The notes under the pieces are model-generated. The model was not told the origin of the DNA, did not search any database, and was given only the letters and a program-made list of their open reading frames with translations. Source: JADHLK01 sp038131695 (GTDB lineage Bacteria > Pseudomonadota > Alphaproteobacteria > Puniceispirillales > Puniceispirillaceae). Taken from it: 28,213 nucleotides of DNA. Of the stretch, positions 1 to 7,488 are shown piece by piece. Location of the stretch: contig JAYPQA010000079.1 in NCBI GenBank assembly GCA_038131695.1, forward strand, positions 1-28,213, in the 5' to 3' direction. A program made the translations under genes and the position numbers. Position 1 is the first letter of the stretch, and every line of letters begins with the position of its first letter.

Positions 1-211
1 CCAGCTGCTCTTCGCCGCCTTTTTCGATAAACAGCATTTCATGCACCTGGGCCAGCATGGTTTCAAAATTTTCAAAATGGGCGGTGGCGTGCGGGCCTAT
101 GGCCGCGCGCCGGTTGCGTTTGGCGGCGACCAGCTCGCGCCGTCTTTCGCGGCGGACAGCGCCATATTCTTCCATATCCATAATGTCATCTGCGGTGATT
201 TTACGTGCCAT
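1..211 (-). CDS. DUF3501 family protein, 3' end outside the window
   Basis: Only the first 70 residues are visible; the gene runs off the left edge. The protein starts MARKITADDIMDMEEYG and continues through an Arg-rich stretch (RRERRRELVAAKRNRRA) into IGPHATAHFENFETML. This is the N-terminal pattern of the DUF3501 family: ITxDDI, LEEYxxxR, a basic stretch, then GPHxxxxFEN. The ATG at 211 is preceded by GGAAAG as a ribosome binding site. It lies 59 bases downstream of the Fe-S oxidoreductase on the same strand. DUF3501 genes commonly neighbour rubrerythrin and HdrB-like Fe-S oxidoreductases, as here. The molecular function of the family is unknown to me; a role in a peroxide or iron redox module is inferred from context only. 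Confidence 0.8.
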   Translation of the reverse strand, partial: MARKITADDIMDMEEYGAVRRERRRELVAAKRNRRAAIGPHATAHFENFETMLAQVHEMLFIEKGGEEQL

Positions 212-270
212 TGTCATATCTTTCCGGGCTTTCTGTGGTTGATTTGTTGGGTGAGGTGTCAGCGGCAATA

Positions 271-1614
271 TCAGCTGGCCAGCCCATAGGCGCGGGCCAT
301 AATCTGCACCGGATGGTCAGCCTTTTCAGGCACATTTTCAGCACCTTGCTTTTCCATCCCCTGCAGGATATGCGGGCCAGCCAGCGGACAGGCCGAGACG
401 ACGCGGTCCGGGGCCTGCTTGCAGGCTTGTCTGGCAACCGGCTTGCCGATTTTGATAGCGGTATCGAAATTATCCTTCATCATGCCCCAGCTGCCGCCAT
501 GGCCGGAACAGCGCTCGACCACCTCCAGCTGGATGCCGGGGATCTGGCGCAGCATCTCAGCTGATTTCTGGCCGAAATTCTGGGCTCTGGAATGGCAGGG
601 CAGATGCAGGAAAACCTTCTCATTGGTTTCTGCCATCCCCTCTGTGAGCCCCTCCTTATTCAGCAGGTCCACAATATATTCATCAATATCAGACACAGCT
701 GCGGCCAGGGCCTGGACATTTTCATCCTCCGGGCAAATCAGCGGCCATTCAAATTTCATCATCAGCGCACAGGACGGAACCGGCGCGACAATGGTAAAGC
801 CTGCCTCAACATCGGCGCGCAGGGCGGCGGCCACCTTGCCCGCCGTCTCAGCCACCCCGTCCAGATCGCCGCGTTCCATCTTTGGCATTCCGCAGCACCC
901 GGCATAGGTGAAGCTGGCATCTACCCCGTTATGGCGCAACACGGCCAGGGCGGATTCGGCAATTTCCTGATCATTGTAATTGGCAAAGCAGGTTGTATAG
1001 ATTTTTGCCTTGCGGGCTGATTTGGCAGCCGGGGCCTGCTCATTCAGCATGGGCAGGGGCCGGGATTGCTTCATCAGCGGCTTGGACTGGTATTTTGGCA
1101 GATCCGCCTCAGCATGGAGGCCCAGCACCGATTGCATCAGCGGCCGGGTCAGCTTGTTCTGGCGATCCGAGGCCCAGTTGGCCAGCCCGGCTATCGGGGC
1201 AATAGCCGTGCCGTTGCGATCGGTCTTGGCTAGCTGCTCCTCAACCAGAGGCTTGTGACCCTTTTTGCGCTCCACGGCCCGGTAGCGCACCATCAGATGC
1301 GGGAAATCGAGATTGAATTCATGCGGCGGCACATAGGGACATTTGGTCAAAAAGCACATATCACACAAGGTGCAGGCATCCACCACCGGCTTGAATTGCT
1401 TTGAATCGACGGAATCCAGCTCGCCTGTATCGGCTTCATCGATAAAGTCAAACAGCATCGGAAAGGAATCGCACAGATTAAAGCAGCGCCGACATCCATG
1501 ACAGACATCAAAGACGCGCCGCAGCTCAGCATCCAGGGCTGCCTCATCATAAAAGGCTTCGCTCTCCCATTCGATAGGGTGGCGCACCGGGGCTTCAAGA
1601 CTTCCTTCACGCAT
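271..1614 (-). CDS. HdrB/GlpC-like Fe-S oxidoreductase with two 4Fe-4S motifs and two CCG domains
   Basis: This 447-residue protein carries two ferredoxin-type cysteine clusters. One is C38-x2-C41-x2-C44-x3-C48; the other is C81-x2-C84-x2-C87-x4-C92-P. Two cysteine-rich (CCG) domains follow. The first contains GCCGMPK after residue 240, and the second runs from LPCHSRAQN to RCSGHGGSWG near residue 370. This architecture belongs to the heterodisulfide reductase subunit D/B and GlpC group, which passes electrons between Fe-S clusters and a quinone or thiol partner. The ATG at 1614 follows an AGGACAGG ribosome binding site. It sits between rubrerythrin upstream and DUF3501 downstream on the same strand, so it is probably the electron partner of the rubrerythrin. 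Its specific substrate cannot be told from sequence; automated names such as glycerol-3-phosphate dehydrogenase subunit C should be distrusted, because no glpA or glpB is nearby. Confidence 0.85.
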   Translation of the reverse strand: MREGSLEAPVRHPIEWESEAFYDEAALDAELRRVFDVCHGCRRCFNLCDSFPMLFDFIDEADTGELDSVDSKQFKPVVDACTLCDMCFLTKCPYVPPHEFNLDFPHLMVRYRAVERKKGHKPLVEEQLAKTDRNGTAIAPIAGLANWASDRQNKLTRPLMQSVLGLHAEADLPKYQSKPLMKQSRPLPMLNEQAPAAKSARKAKIYTTCFANYNDQEIAESALAVLRHNGVDASFTYAGCCGMPKMERGDLDGVAETAGKVAAALRADVEAGFTIVAPVPSCALMMKFEWPLICPEDENVQALAAAVSDIDEYIVDLLNKEGLTEGMAETNEKVFLHLPCHSRAQNFGQKSAEMLRQIPGIQLEVVERCSGHGGSWGMMKDNFDTAIKIGKPVARQACKQAPDRVVSACPLAGPHILQGMEKQGAENVPEKADHPVQIMARAYGLAS

Positions 1615-1661
1615 TTTGCCTGTCCTGTGAATTAGTGAAAATAAATGTAATGAGAAGAGAG

Positions 1662-1693
1662 GGGAAGCTGCCCGGCCTTGCGCACAGCTTCCC
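1662..1693 (-). terminator. Intercistronic hairpin between rubrerythrin and the Fe-S oxidoreductase
   Basis: GGGAAGCTG (1662-1670) and CAGCTTCCC (1685-1693) form a perfect 9-bp stem with a 14-base loop. On the minus strand the stem is followed by a pyrimidine-rich CTCTCTTCTC stretch rather than a clean run of T. It could be a partial terminator that lowers expression of the oxidoreductase relative to rubrerythrin, or an mRNA processing or stability element. Confidence 0.5.
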
Positions 1694-1724
1694 GATCATG
1701 GTTCTGTCTCAGACTGGAGCCTTA

Positions 1725-2147
1725 TCAGGCATCCATCTGATCAAGGGCTTTCTGGAAGCGCCCGGCATGGGACTTTTCAGCCTTGGCCAGCGTTTCAAAC
1801 CAGTCAGCGATCTCATCAAACCCTTCATCACGGGCGGTCTTGGCCATGCCCGGATACATATCAGTATATTCGTGGGTCTCGCCCGCGATAGCTGATTTCA
1901 GATTGTCTGAAGTGTTGCCCATCGGCTCACCGGTGGCCGGATCGCCACATTCTTCGAGATATTCCAGATGGCCGTGCGCATGGCCGGTCTCGCCTTCCGC
2001 TGTAGAACGGAAAACAGTGGAAATATCGTTATAGCCTTCCACATCCGCCTTCTGGAGCGAAATACGAGATAGCGGCGGTTTGCCTGGCTTTCCCTGCAAA
2101 AGCATCTTTCAGATTCTGCTCGGTCTGTGACCCTTGAGTTGTGACAT
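1725..2147 (-). CDS. Rubrerythrin (diiron domain only), N-terminal part disrupted by indels
   Basis: This is a ferritin-like diiron peroxidase of about 140 residues without the C-terminal rubredoxin domain. The uninterrupted part contains the metal-binding helices: STAEGETGHAHGH, then AGETHEYTDMYPGMA, then AKAEKSH. The likely start is the ATG at 2147 (MSQLKG). Read straight from there, a stop follows after 12 codons. Switching frames recovers a continuous family sequence: QTEQNLKDAFAGESQANRRY, then LYFAQKADVEG. Two single-base losses (near 2128 and 2091) and two gains (near 2065 and 2054) are needed. They sum to zero, and 2147 to 1725 is exactly 141 codons. I therefore read these as sequence errors in an intact gene. 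Rubrerythrins reduce hydrogen peroxide in the cytoplasm; the upstream Irr-type box suggests iron-responsive expression. Confidence 0.85.
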
Positions 2148-2272
2148 CTTTTACTGCCCTTTGCAAAAACGGCCCTCTATCATAAAAAGAGCCAATTTCG
2201 TTCGATCGTCTTTTTTCGCGTTATTCCAGGCTTGCCCCCCGCATAAGCGGTCTTCCAGCCTCAGCGAGCCTA

Positions 2273-2301
2273 GATATGGTATCTTGGTCTGGGATTGTCA
2301 A
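2273..2301 (-). promoter_or_regulatory. Putative sigma70-type promoter of the rubrerythrin operon
   Basis: On the minus strand a perfect TTGACA -35 box (2301-2296) is followed after 17 bases by CATATC (2278-2273). The -10 box matches the consensus poorly. Transcription would start near 2266, leaving a leader of about 120 bases before the rubrerythrin ATG. I see no other gene in the roughly 265 bases between rubrerythrin and irr. Confidence 0.5.
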
Positions 2302-2304
2302 GTG

Positions 2305-2321
2305 TTTAGAATGATTTTAAA
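2305..2321. promoter_or_regulatory. Iron control element (ICE/Irr box)
   Basis: TTTAGAATGATTTTAAA is an interrupted palindrome with one mismatch against the alphaproteobacterial Irr operator TTTAGAA-N3-TTCTAAA. The dyad extends one further pair outward (G2304 and C2322). It lies 3 bases upstream of the TTGACA of the rubrerythrin promoter and immediately downstream of the irr-like gene. Binding here would overlap or abut RNA polymerase, so the regulatory sign (repression or activation under low iron) cannot be told from sequence. Confidence 0.65.
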
Positions 2322-2412
2322 CTGAGTTTTTGGCTGGATAAAGAAAGGGCGAGAAGCCCAGCCGAATATTTTTTGTACGCGTACCCGCAGGGAACTGGAT
2401 CGTTTTTGCTGA

Positions 2413-2851
2413 TCAGTTTTTTGGCCGCACTCGCACAATGATTTCAACAAGATCGGCCTGATAGCCTGAAGGCGGCTCCGGCAGGCAAAACCACCGGCAT
2501 GGCCAGGCGGCATATCAATTGCTCACCCGTCGTAACATCCAGAAAATGATGGTGCAGGCCCAGATTTGTATCAAACAGATAGACATCCTCTGCTGCGGCA
2601 CCGCTTCAGCAGGCCCCGCCGCTCAAATTGATGCGACAGTTATAGATAGTGGCCAGTGCCATCTGTCCGCCCTGGGCGCTGACTTCCCTTTGCACGGATT
2701 CAGCACTCAGATGCCGGTTCCGGCCATCCAGCAGCAGACAGGCCAGCTGCACGCGCTGGCGCGTCGGGCGCAGCCCTGCCTGACGCAATTTGGCCGTCGC
2801 CGACTCTTCCAGTTTTGAATCGTTATAAACTTGCATAGACGCAAAATGCAC
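2413..2851 (-). CDS. irr: Irr-like Fur-family iron/heme-responsive regulator, C-terminal half disrupted by indels
   Basis: The intact N-terminal part includes LRQAGLRPTRQRVQLACLLL, HLSAESVQREV and QMALATIYN, the winged-helix signature of the Fur family. The open frame then stops at about residue 81. Other frames continue the family sequence: HQFERRGLLKR, then AAAEDVYLFDTNLGLHHHF, LDVTTGE, IDMPPG, PEPPSGYQADLVEIIVRV, and RPKN before a TGA at 2413-2415. The HHH in the DTN-x3-HHH segment is typical of Irr. About five or six small indels between 2480 and 2640 are required, so I infer consensus error over a low-quality stretch rather than a dead gene. The start may be the ATG at 2851 or the one at 2836. 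Irr senses heme and controls iron-using genes; an Irr-type box sits just beyond its 3' end. It could alternatively be another Fur paralog. Confidence 0.7.
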
Positions 2852-2994
2852 CGCGGCCTGCAGCCTGTCAAGAGGGGCTTTCGCCCTCTGAGAATAGGAC
2901 TTCTCATAAGCTGCGGGATTTGCTAGCTTTTGTCTGGTTTCCAGCGGGGCTGGACAGGTGGTCTGACAGCTTTCGTCTAACAGGGATTTTCTGA

Positions 2995-3573
2995 ATGAGC
3001 GATATGATCCGTTTTTTGCAAAGCCGCCGTTCGGTGGTGGTGCGCAAGCAAGGCCAGCGGCCTCTGTCTGAGGGGCATTTGGAAGAAATTCTGGCCTGTG
3101 GATTGCGGGTGCCGGATCATGGTGGTCTGGCCCCGTGGCGCATTGTGGTGATTGACGGCGCGTCCGGCAAAAGGCTGGGGCGTGAGATTCTGGCCCCGCA
3201 ATTCCTGGCGGCGCATCCGGATGCCACAGAGGCGATGCTGGCTGCTGAGGCGGCCCGTCTGACCCGCTCTCCTGTCGTGCTGGCGGTCCTGTCCTGCCCG
3301 CGCGCGCATCCGAAAATCCCGGTCTGGGAGATGCAGCTCTCCGCCGGGGCGGTTTGCCAGAATTTGCTGATAGCGGCCCAGGCTCTGGACTATGCGGCGC
3401 AATGGCTGACAGAATGGTATGCCTATGACGACCAGCTGCTGGCCGCTCTGGGTGGCACGCCCGGACAGGACAAGATTGCCGGTTTCATCTATATTGGAGA
3501 AAAGCAGGAGCAGCCTGATGAGCGCCGCCGTCCGCAAAAAGAGAATATTGTGCGCTATCTGGCAGCTGGCTGA
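2995..3573 (+). CDS. Nitroreductase family protein (YdjA-like)
   Basis: The 192-residue protein begins with FLQSRRSV, the usual N-terminal FMN-phosphate binding SRRS segment. It contains LRVPDHGGLAPWR near residue 40, the PxHG-x2-PWR motif of the YdjA/TdsD branch of small nitroreductases. The middle (LSAGAVCQNLLIAAQALDY) matches the helix that builds the dimer and flavin site. It is a predicted cytoplasmic FMN oxidoreductase using NAD(P)H; the substrate is unknown. Its start lies 143 bases from the irr-like gene, which is transcribed divergently. It is followed after 25 bases by RNase D and may be its operon partner. Confidence 0.88.
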   Translation: MSDMIRFLQSRRSVVVRKQGQRPLSEGHLEEILACGLRVPDHGGLAPWRIVVIDGASGKRLGREILAPQFLAAHPDATEAMLAAEAARLTRSPVVLAVLSCPRAHPKIPVWEMQLSAGAVCQNLLIAAQALDYAAQWLTEWYAYDDQLLAALGGTPGQDKIAGFIYIGEKQEQPDERRRPQKENIVRYLAAG

Positions 3574-3598
3574 AACATAAAGCAAGGGAGAGCGCATC

Positions 3599-4210
3599 AT
3601 GGCCATATATCTTTACCGGAATGATTTGCCGGATGGGCTGGATATGGGGCCGTCTGTTGCTGTGGATACGGAAACCACCGGTCTCAGCCTGACCCGCGAC
3701 CGGCTCTGTCTGGTTCAGCTCTCCGCCGGGAATGGCGATGCGCATCTGGTTCAGATAGAAGCACCAGTGGCCGATTGTCCCAATCTGGCGCGTCTGCTGG
3801 CAGATGCAAAAACGGAAAAGCTGTTTCATTTTGCGCGGTTTGATCTGGCCATGCTGACCCGCTTTATCGGCCCGGTTGCCGGCCCGGTCTTTTGCACGAA
3901 AATTGCCTCAAAGCTGGTGCGCACCTATACCGACCGGCACGGGCTGCGCGATTTATGTGCGGAATTGCTGCAAAAGGATATTTCCAAGCAGCAGCAATCC
4001 TCTGACTGGGCGCGGGCCGAGCTGAGCCAGGCCCAGCAGGATTATGCCGCCCAGGATGTGCTTTATCTGCACCAGCTTAAAGAGCGGCTGGCTGAAATGC
4101 TGGCCAGGGAAGGGCGCAGCGCGCTTGCGGCCGCCTGTTTTGACTTTCTAAGCCATCGCACCAGCCTTGATTTGGGCGGGTTTGAAGCGGTGGATATTTT
4201 CCACCATTGA
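3599..4210 (+). CDS. rnd: Short RNase D-type 3'-5' exonuclease
   Basis: The 203-residue protein is a single DEDD exonuclease domain: exo I VAVDTETTGLS (Asp23 and Glu25), exo II with FHFARFDLAML, and exo III ending YAAQDVLYL. It lacks the HRDC domains of E. coli RNase D, which is the usual short form in alphaproteobacteria. A start ATG at 3599 follows GGGAGAGCG. It probably trims 3' ends of tRNA and other stable RNAs in the cytoplasm. Its place directly upstream of lptC is a conserved alphaproteobacterial arrangement. Confidence 0.88.
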   Translation: MAIYLYRNDLPDGLDMGPSVAVDTETTGLSLTRDRLCLVQLSAGNGDAHLVQIEAPVADCPNLARLLADAKTEKLFHFARFDLAMLTRFIGPVAGPVFCTKIASKLVRTYTDRHGLRDLCAELLQKDISKQQQSSDWARAELSQAQQDYAAQDVLYLHQLKERLAEMLAREGRSALAAACFDFLSHRTSLDLGGFEAVDIFHH

Positions 4211-4253
4211 CCGGCCAGCCTGCTCTCTTCCACCCCCAGCTGAAAGCGCCCTT

Positions 4254-4910
4254 ATGACCCTCGCGCCAGACCAGAAACAGACCGCCCGCGCCTTTGCACC
4301 GCGCCAGCAAAACAGACTGTTGCCCAGCCGCAAGTTGGTTCCGACCTCGCTGGTTTTGCTTGGACTGTCGCTGGTTCTGGCAGCGCTTGTGTCATTTTGG
4401 ACAACTTTTTCAACAGATGATGAAAATATTGAGCTGGTTGTCAGTTCAGCCACGGTAACCCGCGCTGGCGAGATGGAAATCACCGGGGCCAGCTATAGGG
4501 GCCGCACCGAAACTGGCAAGGCATTTGAGATCACCGCTGAGCTGGCGCGCGAAAACCGGGGGGATGCCCGCCTGATAGAGCTGGTCGCCCCGGTTGGCAA
4601 GCTGGATAACGGGCCGGACAGCCAGATTGAGATGCGCGCGCTGAAAGGCCTTATGGATACCAGCAGCCGGGATATGGATCTGCGCGGTGAGGTGGTGGTA
4701 ACAGACAGCGCCCACGCGCTCACCTTGCGCACTGAGCATTTGATTGCCAGACTGGCAGACGGGTTTATGGCCAGCCCGACTGCGGTGGCGGTGACGGCAA
4801 CCAATCTCCAAATTGATGCTGCCGGCATGACAGTGACGGATGATGGCAGCCACATTCTGTTCACCGGTCCCAGCCGGCTGATCAAGACCCGTTCGGAGGC
4901 AGCAAAATGA
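4254..4910 (+). CDS. lptC: LPS export protein LptC
   Basis: I choose the ATG at 4254, giving 218 residues; the frame stays open to 4167 but the extension has no family character. A cytoplasmic N-terminus of about 28 residues is followed by one membrane helix (about 30-52). A periplasmic beta-rich domain then contains ITGASYRGRT and repeated ALTLRTEHL-type strands. LptC is anchored in the inner membrane, receives lipopolysaccharide from the LptBFG transporter and passes it to LptA. Its last codons overlap the lptA start (ATGA), indicating translational coupling. Confidence 0.88.
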   Translation: MTLAPDQKQTARAFAPRQQNRLLPSRKLVPTSLVLLGLSLVLAALVSFWTTFSTDDENIELVVSSATVTRAGEMEITGASYRGRTETGKAFEITAELARENRGDARLIELVAPVGKLDNGPDSQIEMRALKGLMDTSSRDMDLRGEVVVTDSAHALTLRTEHLIARLADGFMASPTAVAVTATNLQIDAAGMTVTDDGSHILFTGPSRLIKTRSEAAK

Positions 4911-5698
4911 CAATTTTTTTCCAACCCCTTTTTCGGCCCTTTTTGTTATTGGGGCTGTTTGCCTGTTTAGCCCAGCCCGCATTCAGCCAGAGCGGGTCTG
5001 GCCAGGCCCCGCTGGTGATTGAGGCGGAAAAAGCGCTGGAATGGGATCAAACCAATAAATTCTACCGCGCCAGCGGCGCGGCTCTGGCGGAACAGGGAGA
5101 CCAGCGCATCACAGCTGATATCATCACCGCTTTTTATGAGGAGGCCGGAGAGGACCGGGATATTACCCGCATTGAGGCAACCGGCCAGGTGGTCCTGGTC
5201 AATGACGGGCAGACAGCGCGCGGGCCGCGCCTTGATTATGAGCTGGACTCCGGCAGCTGGCAGCTGAGCGGCGGTCCTGCCAGCCTGACAACCGCAGACG
5301 GCCTGGCTGAGGCAGGGCAATCCATCACCTATCTGACGCAAAAACGGGAAGTCGTGCTGCTGGGAGCAGGCAAAATCACCTTGCAGGATGGCCGCTTGCT
5401 GCAAGGTGACAAGCTGATCGTGCTGCTGGATGAAGAGGATGCGATAGACCAGATTTTGGGCGAGGGCAATGTGCGGGTCCGCCAGCCCAATGGCCAGCTG
5501 GCCACGGCTGACAAGGCGGATTACCGGGCCAGCTCCGGCACCGCCTTGCTGACCGGCAGGGTGCAGATGCGTGATGGCCGCAATATTCTCAATGGCAACA
5601 GGGCTGAGATCGACTTCAATGAAGGGGTGAATCGGATGTTGCCCGGCCCGTCCGGGCGGGTTACCGGGCGGCTGGTTCTGTCCGGCGGTGAGGGTTAG
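4907..5698 (+). CDS. lptA: Periplasmic LPS transport protein LptA (OstA-like)
   Basis: The 263-residue protein has a clear Sec signal peptide: a hydrophobic stretch around residues 9-25 ending AFSQS. An OstA/LptA beta-jellyroll follows, shown by repeats such as LVIEAEKALEW, ITADIITAFY, RIEATGQVVL, GDKLIVLLDEE, VRVRQPNGQLATADKADY and ILNGNRAEIDF. LptA forms the periplasmic bridge carrying lipopolysaccharide from LptC to LptD. It overlaps lptC by 4 bases, and lptB follows after 71 bases. At 263 residues it is somewhat longer than the E. coli protein (185), which is usual in alphaproteobacteria. Confidence 0.88.
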   Translation: MTIFFQPLFRPFLLLGLFACLAQPAFSQSGSGQAPLVIEAEKALEWDQTNKFYRASGAALAEQGDQRITADIITAFYEEAGEDRDITRIEATGQVVLVNDGQTARGPRLDYELDSGSWQLSGGPASLTTADGLAEAGQSITYLTQKREVVLLGAGKITLQDGRLLQGDKLIVLLDEEDAIDQILGEGNVRVRQPNGQLATADKADYRASSGTALLTGRVQMRDGRNILNGNRAEIDFNEGVNRMLPGPSGRVTGRLVLSGGEG

Positions 5699-5769
5699 GC
5701 TTGACCAGCGGCGAAAAACAAGTCAAAACTTGCAGAGTTATCAGTCAGATAGACACCAAAGAGACCTAG

Positions 5770-6537
5770 ATGCAGGATAATGCGAACAGCCCAAATTTGA
5801 GTCTGGTGCGTCAGGCCACTGGCCTGTGTGCGGATGGGCTGGGCAAATATCTGGATAAAAGGCGGGTGGTGCGCAATGTATCCCTGCATGTCCAGCGCGG
5901 CGAGGCGATTGGCCTGCTCGGCCCGAACGGGGCTGGCAAGACCACCACTTTTTATATGCTTTCCGGCCTGATGGATGCAGATGAGGGGCAGATTTTTCTG
6001 GATGGCACAGAGGTTACCCATGTGCCAATGTTTCAGCGTGCCCGCCTTGGCCTTGGCTATCTGCCTCAGGAATCCAGCATTTTTCGCGGGCTGACGGTAG
6101 AGCAGAATATCCGCGCCGTGCTGGAAATGGTTGAGCCGGACCGTGAGCATCGCGATGCCATGCTGGAAGATTTGATCGCCAATTTCGCCATTGGCCATGT
6201 TCGCAACACCCCCTCGGTGAACCTGTCTGGCGGGGAAAGGCGGCGGCTGGAAATTGCCCGCGCGCTGGCGGCGCGTCCGACCTTTTTGCTGCTGGATGAG
6301 CCGCTGGCCGGTATTGACCCGATTGCCCTGTCTGAAATTCGGGATTTGATCGGTCATCTCAAGGATCAGGGGCTGGGCCTTTTGATCACCGACCATAATG
6401 TGCGCGAACCGCTCGATATTGTGGATCGTGCCTATATCATCCATGACGGGGCGGTGCTGATGGAGGGGCGGCCAGAAGAGGTGGTGGCCCATTCCGGCGT
6501 GCGTGAGGTCTATCTGGGCGACCGCTTCTCTATATAA
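5770..6537 (+). CDS. lptB: LPS export ABC transporter ATP-binding protein LptB
   Basis: This is a 255-residue ABC ATPase. Walker A is GPNGAGKTT (51-59), the Q-loop glutamine is residue 100, the signature LSGGE is at 152-156, Walker B is FLLLDEP (172-178), and the H-switch lies in LLITDHNVRE. The PLAGIDPIALSEI and DHNVREPLDIVDRAYI segments are characteristic of LptB rather than of amino-acid transporters. LptB powers extraction of lipopolysaccharide from the inner membrane with LptF and LptG, which are not in this window. It has a longer N-terminal extension (about 20 residues) than E. coli LptB. Confidence 0.93.
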   Translation: MQDNANSPNLSLVRQATGLCADGLGKYLDKRRVVRNVSLHVQRGEAIGLLGPNGAGKTTTFYMLSGLMDADEGQIFLDGTEVTHVPMFQRARLGLGYLPQESSIFRGLTVEQNIRAVLEMVEPDREHRDAMLEDLIANFAIGHVRNTPSVNLSGGERRRLEIARALAARPTFLLLDEPLAGIDPIALSEIRDLIGHLKDQGLGLLITDHNVREPLDIVDRAYIIHDGAVLMEGRPEEVVAHSGVREVYLGDRFSI

Positions 6538-6614
6538 AAGCCGGGCCAGACGTTGGGCCAGCCGGCAGGCCGCGCTATTCGGGCAGCAAACAACTCAAAA
6601 AAATAAAGCAGGAA

Positions 6615-6691
<77 letters not shown>

Positions 6692-6733
6692 ATTATCTGC
6701 CGGGTGGATTGTCCTGGCGCGGCTTGAGAAGTT

Positions 6734-6762
6734 GTCTTACCCTTCCCGCCGGGCCGGTGCAA
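6734..6762 (-). promoter_or_regulatory. Putative promoter of tRNA-Ala
   Basis: On the minus strand TTGCAC (6762-6757) and TAAGAC (6739-6734) are spaced by 17 bases. Transcription would start near 6727, about 36 bases before the mature tRNA 5' end. Both boxes match the sigma70 consensus only partly. Confidence 0.4.
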
Positions 6763-6775
6763 GCGAAAATTACAG

Positions 6776-6820
6776 CCTTTTTTGTAGGCCAGGACTTTGA
6801 AGGCCTCGACTTTGTAGGCC
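6776..6820. repeat. Three tandem copies of a 15-bp repeat
   Basis: Reading the minus strand, three consecutive 15-base units begin GGCCTACAAAGTCGA, GGCCTTCAAAGTCCT and GGCCTACAAAAAAGG. They start 13 bases beyond the stop codon of the FYDLN gene and lie upstream of the tRNA promoter. No gene reading frame with family resemblance covers them. Confidence 0.7.
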
Positions 6821-6832
6821 CTCACCGGGTGG

Positions 6833-7264
6833 TCAGCCTGCGGGCGGTGCGCCCTCTTCTTCCTCAGATGCGTCGGCGGCCTCGTCTTCCTCACCCTCCA
6901 GCGCGCTGTCCTCATCTATCTCGTCAATGAAATCCTCATCATTGGTGATGGGTGAGGCGGCATTATCTTCTTCATCCTCGCCGACCTTGGCCGCGATGAA
7001 TTCCTCATCTTCGGGCAGATCATCCTCTTCTACCGGGCTGTCCGAATCTTCTTCCAGAAGCTCTTCTTCGGGCAGCGTGCTGTCCTCTGTCTCAGCCTTG
7101 GCGGCTGGTTTGGCAACGGCCCGACCCTTGCGGCTTTTCAAAAGCTGTTCCGGGTCAAATTGATGGTTGCATCCGGGGCAAAGGATAGGGGATTTTTTGA
7201 AATCGTAGAATTTCAGGCCGCAGGCTGAACAGCGGCGCTTGATACCCAATTCTGGCTTGGCCAT
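6833..7264 (-). CDS. TIGR02300-type FYDLN acidic protein
   Basis: The 143-residue protein has an N-terminal zinc ribbon with C12-x2-C15 and C29-x2-C32, enclosing the FYD signature at residues 19-21 (LKFYDFKKSPILCPGC). The region from about residue 60 to the end is highly acidic and low in complexity, with many Glu and Asp, which is the hallmark of this alphaproteobacterial family. The function is not established. It is transcribed away from aroA, and the pairing of this family with aroA is common in alphaproteobacteria. The start ATG at 7264 fits the conserved MAKPELGIKRRC N-terminus. Confidence 0.9.
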   Translation of the reverse strand: MAKPELGIKRRCSACGLKFYDFKKSPILCPGCNHQFDPEQLLKSRKGRAVAKPAAKAETEDSTLPEEELLEEDSDSPVEEDDLPEDEEFIAAKVGEDEEDNAASPITNDEDFIDEIDEDSALEGEEDEAADASEEEEGAPPAG

Positions 7265-7488
7265 GGTGATATACCCTTACGACTTGGACCTTTTAAATTC
7301 ATTCCTGAAGGGCGAATTGCCGCAAAAAAGAGTTTCTGTCAAAGTTTATTTTCAAATTTTTCTCCGGCGCCCTTTGCTGTGCCGTGCTTTTTTGCAGGCC
7401 GGATAAATTTACATTTCGCCCAACCCTGCCTATAAAAAGGCAACGCAGCCTGCTTGGCAAGCCCTGGCAACAAGGGAAATTCTGAATT

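Noticed and set aside
2413..2851. True pseudogene of a Fur-family regulator
   Set aside because: Other nearby and distant conserved genes carry the same kind of single-base indel, and family sequence continues to a natural stop, so consensus error is more likely.
5695..6492. Minus-strand open frame of 265 codons opposite lptB
   Set aside because: LptB has every ABC motif in the right order; the antisense frame is a shadow.
6538..6575. Possible terminator after lptB (GCCGG and CCGGC around a GGCC core)
   Set aside because: The stem needs a bulge and no T run follows; not strong enough to call.
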